Part shown: positions 37,783-47,200 of the stretch, piece after piece
How positions within the stretch are numbered: the first letter of the stretch is position 1
Layout of the letters: each line of letters starts with the position of its first letter
Assembly: GCF_000295935.2 (NCBI RefSeq)
Contig: NZ_ALWO02000054.1
Coordinates: 1-64,000, forward strand
Direction of reading: 5' to 3'
Length of the DNA: 64,000 nucleotides
DNA from: Indibacter alkaliphilus LW1
Lineage (GTDB): Bacteria > Bacteroidota > Bacteroidia > Cytophagales > Cyclobacteriaceae
Position numbers and translations under genes: made by a program
Notes under the pieces: model-generated
What the model saw: only the letters and a program-made list of their open reading frames with translations
What the model was told of the DNA's origin: nothing
Databases searched by the model: none

Positions 37783-38759
37783 AGCATGTAAGATATAAAC
37801 TGCTGATAGGCTGTTTTTTTCTGTTTAGTTCCAGCTCGTTCAGCCAAACTGTAAAATTGATTTTTGATACAGACATGGGCCCTGACTATGATGATGTAGG
37901 AGCTTTGACTATGGTCCACGCTTTTCAGGACCAAGGGAAAGTTGAGCTCTTGTCAACCATGGCAAGCACGAATTATGACAATGTCGGCCATGTACTGGCT
38001 ATCATCAACAGCTATTTTGGAAAAGGGAAAACCCCGATTGGGGTTTCAGGTACCTATGGTGTGGATTTGAGAGATTGGCAATTCTGGTCAGATTCTCTGA
38101 TAAGTAGATACGACCACTATCTCTCAGATGAACCTTATCAAGATGCGGTCCGACTGTACAGGGAATTGCTTTCAAGAGCTGACAATGGAAGTGTCACCAT
38201 TGTCACAGTAGGATTTCTTTCCAACATAGCCGAATTGCTTCGCTCTCAGGGCGATGACATCAGCCCTCTTTCGGGAAAGGAGCTGATGCACAGCAAAGTC
38301 AAAACATTGGTGTCAATGGCAGGCAAGTTTCCTGAAGGGATGGAATTTAACATTGAAATGGATGCAGTATCCGCAAATTATGTCAATGATAATTGGATGG
38401 GAAAGTGGGTGCTCAGTGGATTTGAAATCGGTGATAAAATCCATACAGGCCTTCCTTTGATCCATAACAATTCCATTGCCCAAAGCCCGGTCAAAGATGT
38501 TTACAGCATTTCAATTCCAATGGCTGAGGAAGATAAAGGCGGTAGAATGAGCTGGGACCAAACGGCAGTTTTGGTGGCGGCATTGGGTGCAGAACCATTT
38601 TATAAGCTCGAAAGAGGAAAGTTGATTTTAAAATCTGATGGCTATAACTATTGGAAAAAGGGTAGCGGGAATCACTATATTCTATTGGAAAACATGGCTC
38701 CTGAAGAGGTTGAAGATCTAATCAATACCTTGATGATGCATACACCATATTTAAAGTAA
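37779..38759 (+). CDS. Secreted nucleoside-hydrolase-like protein (326 aa)
   Basis: This is an inosine-uridine nucleoside hydrolase fold protein with a signal peptide (KLLIGCFFLFSSSSFSQ). The calcium-binding motif is DTDMGPDYDD at residues 30-39, matching DTDxGxDxDD. VTVGFLSNIAELLRS and the late MSWDQTAVLVAALG (with the Asp that completes the metal site) are also family-typical. Classical enzymes cleave the N-glycosidic bond of ribonucleosides. Many exported Bacteroidota homologues lie in PULs and may act on other glycosides. It overlaps the GMC gene by 4 bases, so the two are translationally coupled. Whether the substrate is a nucleoside or a modified glycoside cannot be told. Confidence 0.88.
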   Translation: MKHVRYKLLIGCFFLFSSSSFSQTVKLIFDTDMGPDYDDVGALTMVHAFQDQGKVELLSTMASTNYDNVGHVLAIINSYFGKGKTPIGVSGTYGVDLRDWQFWSDSLISRYDHYLSDEPYQDAVRLYRELLSRADNGSVTIVTVGFLSNIAELLRSQGDDISPLSGKELMHSKVKTLVSMAGKFPEGMEFNIEMDAVSANYVNDNWMGKWVLSGFEIGDKIHTGLPLIHNNSIAQSPVKDVYSISIPMAEEDKGGRMSWDQTAVLVAALGAEPFYKLERGKLILKSDGYNYWKKGSGNHYILLENMAPEEVEDLINTLMMHTPYLK

Positions 38760-38772
38760 GCTTAAACTTGTC

Positions 38773-40893
38773 ATGAAAAAAAACAAAGTATTCAGCATTT
38801 CCTTCTTGATAGGGTCATTGTTTTTTTTGGCTTGCGCGGTTGAAGATTCAGTGAGTGACTGGCCTGAATTTCTGGGTGGTCCCGGGAGAAATCAATATTC
38901 CAAACTCACCCAGATCAATCGAGAGAATGTATCACAACTCAGCAAGGCATGGGAATACCACACAGGCGATAGCGGTCAGATTCAGTGCAACCCCATCATT
39001 ATTGATGGGGTATTGTATGGCATGACAGCAACGACCAGACCATTTGCTATAGATGCTGCCAGCGGCAAGGAAATTTGGAGGTTGCCAACAGAAGATCATG
39101 ATCAGTTTTCTACTAGTAGGGGATTGAGTTACTGGGGAAATGGAAAGGATAATAGAATCTATTATACAAAAGGGGAATGGCTATATGCTTTGCATGCCAA
39201 AGATGGAACATTGGTGGAAAGTTTTGGTGAAAATGGAAAAGTCAGTCTTAAGTCAGGTTTAGGTAAGCAGGCTGACCAGAAAATGGTAATTTCCAATGCA
39301 CCAGGGACTATTTATAAGGATTTGATTATCATGCCATTGAGAGTGTCTGAGGGAACTGATGCTGCAATGGGGCATATCCAGGCATTCAATGTTATAACCG
39401 GGGCCTTGGAATGGGTGTTTCATACCATACCGAAACCTGGAGAGTTTGGTTTTGATACTTGGCCTGAAGAGGCACATAAAAACACCAGAGTGGGAGGTGC
39501 TAACAACTGGGCCGGAATGGCTTTGGATACGCAAAGAGGAATTATTTATATCCCTACAGGGAGTGCCGCCTATGATTTTTATGGAAAAGACAGGCCAGGA
39601 CAAAACCTCTTTGCCAATACATTGCTTGCTTTAGACGCTGCGACGGGTAATAGAATTTGGCATTATCAGATTGTCCATCATGATATTCTGGATAGGGATT
39701 TGCCTTCAGCGCCCAATTTATTGACCATCCATGTTGCAGGAAAGCAAGTTGATGTTGTAACCCAAACTACCAAGCATGGCTATGTATTTGTTTTTGACAG
39801 GGAGACTGGAGAGCCTGTCTTTCCAATTGATGAAAAACCTGTTCCCCAATCCGATATTCCCGGTGAACAGAGTTGGCCTACTCAGCCTGTTCCCAAACTG
39901 CCTGCACCGTTTGCAAGACAGACATTAGCACCACATGACATCAGTCCTTATGCAGAAAACAAGGAAGAGCTCAAGCAGACTTTAGCTTCCTTGAGAAATG
40001 AAGGTCCATTCACTCCTTTGAGCTTGGGAGGGAGTATTGTCTTTCCCGGTCTTGATGGAGGAGCAGAATGGGGTGGGGCTGCCGCAGACCCAGAAGGAGT
40101 ACTTTATGTCAATAGCAGTGAAATGGCCTGGATTCTTGGTTTAGGGCCTTCACAAACAGAAGAAAGTCTTGCTGACCTGAGCGAAGGAGCAAGGGTATAT
40201 CAAACCCAATGCGCAGCCTGCCATATGGAAGACAGGTCAGGCAACCCTTTAAGTGGATACCCTGCATTGGATAAGCTGGAAGGTAATTTATCCAGAATGG
40301 CTGCCCAAACCATCATTCAAAATGGAAAAGGAATGATGCCAGCATTTACACAACTTTCAAGCAGTCAAAGAGCAAGTTTATTGGATTATTTATACAAAAC
40401 AGAGGAGGTTGTTGCCAAAAAGGAACCTGGTATGGATGGAAATAGCCCCATCGCTCCTGAGCCGGCTTATAAAATCAACCGCTTTTCAAAATTTTTGGAT
40501 AGCAATGGGCTACCTGCCATCAGCCCTCCTTGGGGTACATTGAGTGCGATTGATTTGAACACAGGCATGTATAAATGGAAAATCGCTTTTGGAGAATATC
40601 CGGAGCTAGTGGAAAAAGGCATTCCAACCACCGGAGCTGAAAGTTATGGCGGCCCAATAGTTACCCAAAGCGGCCTCTTGTTTATAGCAGGTACCAAGGA
40701 TAAAAAGCTAAGGGCTTATGACAAGGAAACCGGCAAGCTCCTTTGGGAAGGAATGCTTCCAGCAGCAGGGTTTGCTACCCCGAGCACCTATATAGCAAAC
40801 GGCAGGCAATATGTAGTCATTGCCTGTGGTGGCAACAAATTAGGTGCTCCCTCAGGAGACAGTTACGTTGCTTTTGCCCTTCCACAAGATTGA
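38773..40893 (+). CDS. Second PQQ-type quinoprotein dehydrogenase with cytochrome c domain, lipoprotein (706 aa)
   Basis: This is a paralogue of the first quinoprotein, with the same plan: lipobox (LFFLACAVED), propeller blades (FLGGPGRNQYSKLTQINREN, VHHDILDRDLPSAP, GYVFVFDRETGEPVFPIDEKP), haem site CAACH (residues 480-484) with likely axial Met in GKGMMPAF, and final blades ending in IACGGNKLGAPSGDSYVAFALP. It is clearly diverged from the first copy, for example a shorter early blade (TSRGLSYWGNG in place of FGHFNLNNNRGVAYWTDG) and different residues near the active face, so the two probably oxidise different molecules or anomers. It lies 13 bases after the nucleoside-hydrolase-like gene. 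Confidence 0.9.
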   Translation: MKKNKVFSISFLIGSLFFLACAVEDSVSDWPEFLGGPGRNQYSKLTQINRENVSQLSKAWEYHTGDSGQIQCNPIIIDGVLYGMTATTRPFAIDAASGKEIWRLPTEDHDQFSTSRGLSYWGNGKDNRIYYTKGEWLYALHAKDGTLVESFGENGKVSLKSGLGKQADQKMVISNAPGTIYKDLIIMPLRVSEGTDAAMGHIQAFNVITGALEWVFHTIPKPGEFGFDTWPEEAHKNTRVGGANNWAGMALDTQRGIIYIPTGSAAYDFYGKDRPGQNLFANTLLALDAATGNRIWHYQIVHHDILDRDLPSAPNLLTIHVAGKQVDVVTQTTKHGYVFVFDRETGEPVFPIDEKPVPQSDIPGEQSWPTQPVPKLPAPFARQTLAPHDISPYAENKEELKQTLASLRNEGPFTPLSLGGSIVFPGLDGGAEWGGAAADPEGVLYVNSSEMAWILGLGPSQTEESLADLSEGARVYQTQCAACHMEDRSGNPLSGYPALDKLEGNLSRMAAQTIIQNGKGMMPAFTQLSSSQRASLLDYLYKTEEVVAKKEPGMDGNSPIAPEPAYKINRFSKFLDSNGLPAISPPWGTLSAIDLNTGMYKWKIAFGEYPELVEKGIPTTGAESYGGPIVTQSGLLFIAGTKDKKLRAYDKETGKLLWEGMLPAAGFATPSTYIANGRQYVVIACGGNKLGAPSGDSYVAFALPQD

Positions 40894-40929
40894 ATTCAAT
40901 GACTCCCAATTTGACAAACTCATTTTAGA

Positions 40930-42930
40930 ATGAATATAAACTTTAAACTTGCCCTTCTTTTTTTCCTCTTCGTCTCCTTCAGAACTACTGCCCAAGAATT
41001 CTCTTGGGATAAAAACAGTGCAGAAGTTTGGTCGGTCAATCAGGTGGTTTCCGGCGAGACTGAGCTAAAATTGGATCATGCCTGGATAGGTCAGAATGGA
41101 ATCTTTTCAAAAGTTAAAATCATTGAGGGAAAGATAAGCCAAGAAGTGAAACTGAAAGAAATACAGAATCATTTTGTGCTTGCCTTAGATCCTGAGGGGA
41201 AAAAGCTTATTTCAGATACATTGAAACTTGAATTGGGTTTTGATCCGGTTCCTATCCTGCTTCCAGAATTGGCTCAGGAGGATGGAGCAAATCTATGGAT
41301 AGAAGTGAAAACTTTAGAAAACCCATTTGCAGAAAGGCTGTCTTATACTGTTCAGCCTGAAGGTGCCAACCCGGAAGGATTGATTATATCCATTGATTCC
41401 CAAGACAGGGTGAGGATTGAAAAACCAAAAGCCGATGGGGATTATTTTATTGATTTTGCTAATGCCTCTAAGTTTGGGGAACAGACTTTTAAATTCATGT
41501 TTAGAAAAGTTCGGGATTCTTTCGAAGTATTTGGACCTTCCAATGAACAGCATCCTTGGATGCAGCACGCAGTTCTTTACCAATTGACACCTTCCAATTT
41601 TACCGATAAGAGGAGCTTTGCTTCCATCAGCAAAAAGATTGCAGAATTGGCAGAGTTGGGCATTAATACCCTCTATCTTCAACCTGTTTTTAAAACCCAC
41701 AGAAAGGGACAGGGATATGATATTGTAGATTACTTTTCCCTAAAGGAAGAGTTTGGGAGCGATGAAGAACTTGCTGCCTTGATCAAGGAAGCCAAAGCCC
41801 ATGGCATGAAGGTGTTGTTTGACTTGGTGATCAATCATAGTAGTATTCACCATCCTTATGCAGTAGATAGAATTGAAAACAAGAATCGGTCACATTATGA
41901 TGATTATTACCATACCAAGCACGATGGTGCGAAATACTCCTCACACTATACCGTAGATGAATTTGGATTTATCAACTACTTCTGGAATGATTTGGTCAAC
42001 CTCAATTATGACAATGAGGAGGTCCAGCGCTGGATGCTGGAAGCGTGTAAGCATTGGGTCAATGCATTTGATATTGATGGGTATAGGTTTGATGCCATTT
42101 GGGGTGTGATGGCCAGAAAACCTGAATTTGGTTTAAGGCTGAGAAATGAGCTGAAAGGTATAAAGCCTGATATTTTGCTACTGGCAGAAGCCAAAGCGAT
42201 GGAACCAGAAGTGTATGAGTTTGGCTATGATGCAGCCTACGACTGGACCAGTGACACGTTGTGGGTTTCTCAATGGAGCTGGGAATATGAATACAATACC
42301 AAAGAAAGCATGACGGTTTTTAACCACCCGAATAAAGCAAAAAGAATGGAATTGCTCGAAGAAGCTGTCTTTGGAAACAATGAATTTCCGTTTAGAACGC
42401 TAAGGTTCACAGAAAACAATGATCTTCACCGTTTTCCTTCTCATCATAGTTCTGAACAGGCAAAACTAGCTTCCAGCCTGGTGTTTACGCTTCCTGGAAT
42501 CCCCATGCTTTATCAAGGTCAGGAAGTTGGGAACTTGACCCACCCCTATACTTCCAAACCTGTTTATGATGATGAGCAGCCCATTTCGGATCAGGATGAT
42601 TCAGGGATGTTTGAATTTTACAGAAAGCTAATTCAGTTGAGAGTTTCTAATCCGGCTTTAATCAAAGGAAAACTGGATTCCTTTGAGACAAGTTCTGATG
42701 AGCTATTTGCATTTTGGCGAGAGACTGAAGATCAAAAGTTACTGGTATTGATGAATCTCTCCTCTTCTGAAGCCTCTTTTAACATGAATCTGATTTTTAA
42801 TGAGCAAATGCAAGCTGACCATTTCAGTTCAGTAAAAGATTTAGTGTCAAGCAGGATTTTTGTGGCCAGAGATAAAGGTCCTGAAATTCAAATAGAACCC
42901 TATCAGGTTTTCATATTTGAATTTCAATAG
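40930..42930 (+). CDS. GH13 alpha-amylase-family protein, secreted, with altered region IV (666 aa)
   Basis: A signal peptide (LALLFFLFVSFRTTAQ) and an N-terminal beta domain of ~200 residues come before the GH13 barrel. Conserved regions: I, DLVINHSS (298-305); II, GYRFDAIW with the nucleophile D388; III, LLAEAKA with acid/base E420; IV, TENNDLHRF with D498. In region IV the usual His before the Asp (NHD) is Asn497, which is uncommon, and region II lacks the usual Lys-His pair. All three catalytic acids are kept, so it is probably active but may have an unusual specificity. A C-terminal beta domain completes it. It cleaves or transfers alpha-glucosidic bonds by family rule, which points to an alpha-glucoside in this PUL. 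Confidence 0.9.
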   Translation: MNINFKLALLFFLFVSFRTTAQEFSWDKNSAEVWSVNQVVSGETELKLDHAWIGQNGIFSKVKIIEGKISQEVKLKEIQNHFVLALDPEGKKLISDTLKLELGFDPVPILLPELAQEDGANLWIEVKTLENPFAERLSYTVQPEGANPEGLIISIDSQDRVRIEKPKADGDYFIDFANASKFGEQTFKFMFRKVRDSFEVFGPSNEQHPWMQHAVLYQLTPSNFTDKRSFASISKKIAELAELGINTLYLQPVFKTHRKGQGYDIVDYFSLKEEFGSDEELAALIKEAKAHGMKVLFDLVINHSSIHHPYAVDRIENKNRSHYDDYYHTKHDGAKYSSHYTVDEFGFINYFWNDLVNLNYDNEEVQRWMLEACKHWVNAFDIDGYRFDAIWGVMARKPEFGLRLRNELKGIKPDILLLAEAKAMEPEVYEFGYDAAYDWTSDTLWVSQWSWEYEYNTKESMTVFNHPNKAKRMELLEEAVFGNNEFPFRTLRFTENNDLHRFPSHHSSEQAKLASSLVFTLPGIPMLYQGQEVGNLTHPYTSKPVYDDEQPISDQDDSGMFEFYRKLIQLRVSNPALIKGKLDSFETSSDELFAFWRETEDQKLLVLMNLSSSEASFNMNLIFNEQMQADHFSSVKDLVSSRIFVARDKGPEIQIEPYQVFIFEFQ

Positions 42931-43153
42931 TTTAAGTTTATTGATAGTTGAACCACCGTTTTTGCGTATCAAATGGCTTTTGGAACTCAACCACTTGGCG
43001 TTGGTGTTTTTAAGTTGTTATTATAAATTGCTACTTTCTGCGGGTATTTAGATATTAACTTCTCCAGCTTTTCTATTTTACATTTTGGGTCAGTCCAACG
43101 TGGTGGCAAATGAGTTGTACAAAATTGCTCTTTTTTTACATTGAGCGACTGGT

Positions 43154-43609
43154 TCACTTTTTTATTTTGCCTTCATATGTTTTGATCCAATCCTGTACAC
43201 TGATTTTTCGCATTAATTGTCCGATGAGTTCATAAGGGATCTCCTCAGATTTCTTGAAGCGTATACAGCTTTTTCCCATATCAGGTTTTTTAGAACTATG
43301 TTTGGGATATTGACTCAAAAACCAATCCATCAATTTTTGATCTGCATAAATACCCATGTGGTAAAAATTAATCGAATGCTTTTGGGAAGCAATACCGGCA
43401 AATGGGAGGGGTTCACTGGGTTTGCAATGATATCCCGAAGGGTAGATTGAATGGGGTACCACATAACCCAAGCCACCGTAACTGATCCCTGCCTCAAACC
43501 CCTCAGGAAGATTTTTCATGATGACATCATGTAATTTCCGGAAAGGAAGAGACCTCTCTTCAGGAACATTGGCCAATATTTCTTCAACAGTATTGCCGGG
43601 TGTTTTCAT
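43154..43609 (-). CDS. DUF1801-domain protein (151 aa)
   Basis: This is a small cytoplasmic protein of the YdhG/DUF1801 type. Visible family features are the N-terminal helix with the VEEILANVPEERSLPFRKLHDVI pattern, then EAGISYGGLGYVVP, PLPFAGIASQKHSINFYHMGIY and the C-terminal GKSCIRFKKSEEIPYELIGQLMRK. The function of the family is not established. It is next to a VOC-family gene on the same strand, with 48 bases between them, and the pair probably forms a small operon unrelated to the PULs. Confidence 0.85.
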   Translation of the reverse strand: MKTPGNTVEEILANVPEERSLPFRKLHDVIMKNLPEGFEAGISYGGLGYVVPHSIYPSGYHCKPSEPLPFAGIASQKHSINFYHMGIYADQKLMDWFLSQYPKHSSKKPDMGKSCIRFKKSEEIPYELIGQLMRKISVQDWIKTYEGKIKK

Positions 43610-43657
43610 TTGTTTGATTTTTCAAAGAGATCATGAAATTTGACTTACCTTACAGCT

Positions 43658-44047
43658 TCAGGGAGCCTTGCTTTTACTTCGGTGCTGATCAATTAATATG
43701 ATATTTCCGTCGGGATCAGTAAGCATCAAACTGGCTGGTCCTTCAGAGCTTTCATCAGCTTCACTCATCAATGAAAGGCCGCTTTTTTTCAGTTGCTTCT
43801 GGATTTCCCGGATATCTTCAAATTGTTCAATTTCTTGGGCATTTTCATCCCAACCCGGATTGAAAGTTAAGATATTGCCTTCAAACATTCCATTGAAAAG
43901 ACCGATCAGTGAATTTTCATTTTTCATGATCAGATAATTCTGATCCATACTTCCAGCAAAAGCTTGAAAACCCAACTTTTCATAAAACTCTTTTGAGGTA
44001 TTCAGGTCTTTGACGCTGAGGCTAATCGAAAATGCTCCTAATTTCAT
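43658..44047 (-). CDS. VOC-superfamily (glyoxalase-like) protein (129 aa)
   Basis: This is a vicinal-oxygen-chelate fold protein: LGAFSISLSVKDLNTSKEFYEKLGF at the start and a second half ending LMLTDPDGNIILIDQH. VOC proteins include glyoxalases, dioxygenases and antibiotic-binding proteins, and nothing here singles one out. I choose the ATG at 44047 because it lies directly before the first VOC strand; a TTG further upstream at 44098 would add 17 residues with no homologous character. It is upstream of the DUF1801 gene and probably co-transcribed with it. Confidence 0.85.
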   Translation of the reverse strand: MKLGAFSISLSVKDLNTSKEFYEKLGFQAFAGSMDQNYLIMKNENSLIGLFNGMFEGNILTFNPGWDENAQEIEQFEDIREIQKQLKKSGLSLMSEADESSEGPASLMLTDPDGNIILIDQHRSKSKAP

Positions 44048-44110
44048 GGTTTTTATATTATTCGTTGCTTCATTAGCACCGTTTTCTGCGAATACCAAAT
44101 TAAGATATTA

Positions 44111-44172
44111 TCCTGACAAAAATGTCAAGATCAAGGAGATCAGGTAGGTGTGTCTTGTTTTCATTTGCTGCT
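44111..44172. repeat. 62-bp dispersed repeat, copy B
   Basis: This is the second copy of the repeat at 5115-5176, in the same orientation, with about three differences in 62. It lies between the start of the VOC gene and the 3' end of the HTCS gene at 44202. After the shared part the sequences diverge at once (CTTTTTTTC here, GTCTTCAAA in copy A). Confidence 0.9.
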
Positions 44173-44201
44173 TTTTTTCAGAAAATTAAAGGTTTTTTTC
44201 C

Positions 44202-47200
44202 TCAGTCACTCAAAACAGCAGATCCGGAATCTTTAAATTTTGAGGGAGAGCTTCCAAACTGTTTGGCAAAGATCTTACTGAAATATTTTGGGTTGTTGTA
44301 TCCAACCATATAAGCGATTTCAGCTACCTTATATTCACTTTCCAACAAGAGTTGTGCAGCTCTTTTTAAGCGGATAGTGATAATAAAGTCATTTGGGGTT
44401 TGACCTAGCAATGCTTTGAATTTTTCAAAAACAAGTGTCCTGCTCAGTCCCAGTTCTTTTACAAAATCACCAATAGAAAAATCCGCATTGTCCATATTGG
44501 ATTCAATAATGGAAATAGCCCGCTGTAAAAACACTTCATCTGCGGGTGAAATCTGGATTTTGCTAGGTTCAAGATTAGGTGTTTTGACAAATTGCAATTG
44601 TAGCTTTTCACGGGAATTCAACAGGTTGTTGATTTTCAAGACCAAAAGATCTAAATGAAAGGGTTTTGTAATGTAATCATCTGCCCCTGATTCATAGCCT
44701 TCACGCTGATGGATGTGAGAGCTTTTGGCAGTCAACAAGATCACTGGAATATGGCTTGTGTGTACGTTTTGTTTTAGTTTTTGGCACATTTCTATCCCGT
44801 CCATAACAGGCATCATCACATCTGAAATGATAAAATCCGGCGAAGTTTTCAAAGCCTGCTCCAGTCCTTCCTGGCCATTGGTAGCAGTGATGGTTTCAAA
44901 ATGGTTTTCCAATACAGACTTGAGCAGGTCAAGCAGGTCAGGGTTGTCCTCCACAAGTAGCAGTTTTTTCCCCTGTATCAGTTCATTCTTCAGGTTTGCT
45001 GGTGCAGAGATGGTTTGGTGATCATTTTGATGGATCAAAAGCAAATCAGCATCTTCCTGTGACATCAATGATTTGACGTGTTCTTCATCAGGTTGCTGTA
45101 CCAGCTGCTCTTTTTCAAAATGTTCAAATCCCTCTCTGAGAAAAACGGAGAAAACAGTTTCTAGATTGGGCTCACTGATTACCTCAATTTTACCATTATG
45201 AAGCTCAATAATGTTTTTTGAAAGGGCCAGACCTATTCCCGTTCCGATTTCATGATAGGATCCATGTTGCCTGACTTGGAAAAATCTCTCAAAAATCATG
45301 GGTAACTGATCTTTTGGTATTCCCCTGCCATTGTCTTTCACTTCTATTTTTATCCAGTTTCCTTCCTGAACTTCTGTTGATTGTTTGGAAATGGATATCG
45401 TAATTGCACCTTCATTCGGAGTGAATTTGAAGGCATTATAGATCAGGTTGTAAAAAACCTTTTCCATTTGGTCAGCATCTATCCAAACCGTTCTTGGACT
45501 GTCAGGTTCGACAAGTAGTTCAAATGCAATATTTCTTTGTTTTCCAATGGCCTCAAATGATTTCTTGATGTTGTTGATGAATGACCTCAGGTTTACAGCC
45601 TGCACAGAGAGTTTTACATTACCTGTTTCCTGTTTCCTGAATTCCAGAAGTTGGTTGATAAGCCTAAGCAACCTGTCAGCATTGGCGTATATGATTTCCA
45701 ACTGCCGCTTGATGCCCGGTGCTACATCATTTCTTGCCAGAAGTTGTTCCAATGGAGCTTTGATCAGCATCAAAGGTGTCCGAAGTTCATGAGAGATATT
45801 CGTGAAAAATCTCAGCTTAAGCTGATTGATCTCTTCATGCTTTTGATGCTCAATCCTTTCAAACCTTAGGTCATTTCTCAATTTGATTCTCCATGACACC
45901 AAGGATTTCACAGCATATCCTATGATCAAAAGAAGTAGAGCATATAAAATGTAAGCCCAGGTGCTCTTGTACCAAGGAGGAAATACCTGAATTTCTAAAA
46001 CTGATTCCGGTGAAAAACTGGCATCATTCTCTATGGAAGCTTTGATCTTAAATCTGTATTTTCCACTAGGCAAATTGGCGTAATTGGCAAATCTCCGTCT
46101 TGAATCGGTCTGTATCCAGTCAGGGTCATATCCTTCCAGCATGTAGAAATAACTGATCTTTTCCTGGGATTGATATTCCAAGGAAGAAAACTCAAATTCA
46201 AAACTGTTGTGGAAATGTCTAAATTCCAGGCGCTCAGTGAAGCTGACCATCTCATTTAGAATTACTTTATCCATGATTTTTTGGCCTGGCAATACTACCT
46301 GGTTCAATACCTTCAACTGCGTGATCAAAGGAGCATTAGGGGTAGGATTGGGCTGAATTCTTTCAGGGAAAAAAGAATTCATACCGTTGGTTCCACCAAA
46401 GTAAAGCTTGCCTTCACTGTCTTTGTAAGCTGATCCCAAATTGAACTCATCTGACTGAAGCCCATCATCTTCAGTGAAGTTTTTGAATTTCATCTTGGTT
46501 ATGTCCAAAGATGAAATACCATTGACAGTACTGATCCAAAGCTGTCCCGCATTGTCTTCGAGCATGGCTTTGACTACATCCGAAGGAAGCCCATCTCTCT
46601 CTCGAAAAATCCTTACACTTCCATCGAGCGGATTGATTCTGTTGAGTCCTCCTCCAAATGTTCCCACCCAAATAAATCCGGAACTGTCTTCTAAGATAGA
46701 TGTCACCATACCATGGCTCAACCCATTATTACCTGGCTCATGTTTGAAGTGCTCAAATACCATATTTTCAGGGTTCAGCTTGCTCAATCCTCCTCCGTAT
46801 GTCCCTATCCAAATATTGTTTTTGGAATCCTGGTAAAGGGCCCTGACATCGTTGAAAAGAAGTGATTGCACATTGTCCGGCTCATGGAGGAATCTGATAA
46901 ATTCCTTTTTTGAAGGGTTGTAGAGATTTAATCCTCCACCATTTGCAGTTCCTATCCAAAAATTACCATCATGGTCTTCCAAAATTGCCCAAACTTCGTT
47001 CTTGCTTATAGAATTGGCATTTTTAGGATCATGTAGGAGATGTTCAAATTTCCCTGTGTTTAAGTCGAAAATACTTATTCCTCCTCCATCGGTTCCTATC
47101 CAAACCCGCTTATCGCTCGCCTGAAGCAAAATCTGAACATGGTTATGCTTCAATCCCCCAGATTCGTTTGCTGTAAAGTACTGAAATTGATCCTTCCCTT

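Noticed and set aside
40889-40900. A 12-bp perfect palindrome (ATTGAATTCAAT) spanning the stop codon of the second quinoprotein gene.
   Set aside because: It is AT-rich, overlaps coding sequence and has no second copy that I noticed; probably chance.
42931-43153. A spacer with CAACCA...GTTGG-like pairs between the GH13 and DUF1801 genes, suggestive of an integron attC site.
   Set aside because: The core-site spacing and conserved GTTRRRY/RYYYAAC ends are not met, there is no integrase nearby, and no cassette structure is visible.
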